Shown piece after piece: positions 63,648 to 64,000 of a stretch of 64,000 nucleotides of DNA (positions are counted from its first letter, which is position 1; each line of letters starts with the position of its first letter). The notes under the pieces were generated by a model. That model was given only the letters and a program-made list of their open reading frames with translations. It ran no database searches and was not told the origin of the DNA. The DNA is from Colwellia psychrerythraea (GTDB lineage: Bacteria > Pseudomonadota > Gammaproteobacteria > Enterobacterales > Alteromonadaceae). The translations under genes were made by a program, and so were the position numbers. The stretch is from NCBI RefSeq assembly GCF_000764185.1, contig NZ_JQEC01000011.1, forward strand, positions 124,001-188,000, written 5' to 3'.

Positions 63648-64000
63648 ATGTTTATGCCCAAGCGCGCCCTCCTCGCCACTGCAATTTCAACTGCTCTTTT
63701 TATAGCTCCATCAAGTTATGGCGCAGATAATATCGATGATGCGGTAAATACAGATTTCGAAATAATCGTTGTCAGTGGTACTAAAACTGAAAAGCCTTTA
63801 AAAGATGTGGCAGGAAGCATATCGGTAATCACTGAACAAGATATTGAAAAGCAGCTGGTGACAGATATGAGCCAGTTATTTAAATATGACCCCAGTGTAC
63901 AAGTGACTGGTAATACTGGCGGCGCACAAAATATTATCGTGCGTGGTATGGGCGGTGATAGGGTATTGATGATCAAAGACGGCATGCGTATGAACGAAGG
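63648..64000 (+). CDS. TonB-dependent receptor, 5' part
   Basis: 117 residues to the window end; the gene continues. AGGA precedes the ATG. Signal peptide about 1-26 (YGA), then the TonB box FEIIVVSGTKTEK and the plug domain (DVAGSISVITEQDIEKQL, SVQVTGNTGGAQNIIVRGMGGDRVLMIKDGMRMNEG). This plug wording matches heme receptors of the HmuR/ChuA type. It is divergent from the chelatase operon and probably brings in its substrate. Confidence 0.93.
   Translation, partial: MFMPKRALLATAISTALFIAPSSYGADNIDDAVNTDFEIIVVSGTKTEKPLKDVAGSISVITEQDIEKQLVTDMSQLFKYDPSVQVTGNTGGAQNIIVRGMGGDRVLMIKDGMRMNE

Noticed and set aside
1..64000. CRISPR array, tRNA or rRNA genes, prophage
   Set aside because: No spaced direct repeats, no tRNA-like cloverleaf and no phage structural genes were seen; tandem repeats present are coding or hexamer repeats.

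Overview
The window looks like chromosomal DNA of a marine, AT-rich gammaproteobacterium of the Alteromonadales, most like Colwellia or a close relative. The basis is gene content and order (ybeZ-ybeY-corC-lnt, class I fumarase, PabB, SdaA, RmuC, NSS and NCS2 transporters, TonB receptor, PEP-CTERM protein) and the low GC of most genes. No rRNA, tRNA or CRISPR array was seen.

Layout. 0-3.6 kb: the core ybeZ/ybeY/corC/lnt operon. 3.6-13.9 kb: mostly single housekeeping and signalling genes (diguanylate cyclase, receiver-CheC protein, exported Tpx, a heat-shock ibpA with sigma32 promoter and ROSE-like leader, ATL protein, a voltage-gated cation channel with an acidic filter, NSS transporter, RmuC). 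14.4-15.1 kb: a dead IclR regulator. 15.3-24.2 kb: HxlR-NudC pair, a histidine kinase / periplasmic protein / outer-membrane protein / response regulator block, YceI with cytochrome b561, and a LysR regulator. 24.2-31.9 kb: a catabolic island (MFS, glutamine-synthetase-like ligase, aldehyde dehydrogenase, iron alcohol dehydrogenase, class I amidotransferase, AraC) bracketed by two inverted copies of one ~225-bp element with terminal inverted repeats. A glutaminase gene is cut exactly at the outer edge of the right copy. 32.5-40 kb: a gene-poor accessory zone with a methyltransferase, a PEP-CTERM protein, a lone tyrosine recombinase missing one catalytic Arg, a GC-rich CBS protein, several palindromes, frameshifted small genes, an NCS2 permease. 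40-50.3 kb: ordinary genes (DUF547, LysR/pirin/isochorismatase cluster, fumarase, PabB, NudL, SdaA). 50.4-56.7 kb: two large surface lipoproteins built of repeats, with a TonB-receptor remnant between them. 56.8-58.2 kb: sterol-desaturase and SRPBCC pair. 58.3-64 kb: a membrane-anchored CobN-like chelatase, a DUF2149 protein and an ExbB/TolQ-like channel, divergent from a TonB-dependent receptor that runs off the window. This matches the logic of the HmuR/HmuS-type heme (tetrapyrrole) systems.

How genes work together. The island encodes a plausible gamma-glutamylation route in which an alcohol dehydrogenase stands where Puu-type pathways have an amine oxidase, so the substrate is probably an amino alcohol. 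The 58-64 kb cluster would import a tetrapyrrole through the outer membrane and process it at the periplasmic face of the inner membrane with a proton-channel-associated chelatase. All function calls are read from sequence and remembered family knowledge; no database search was run.
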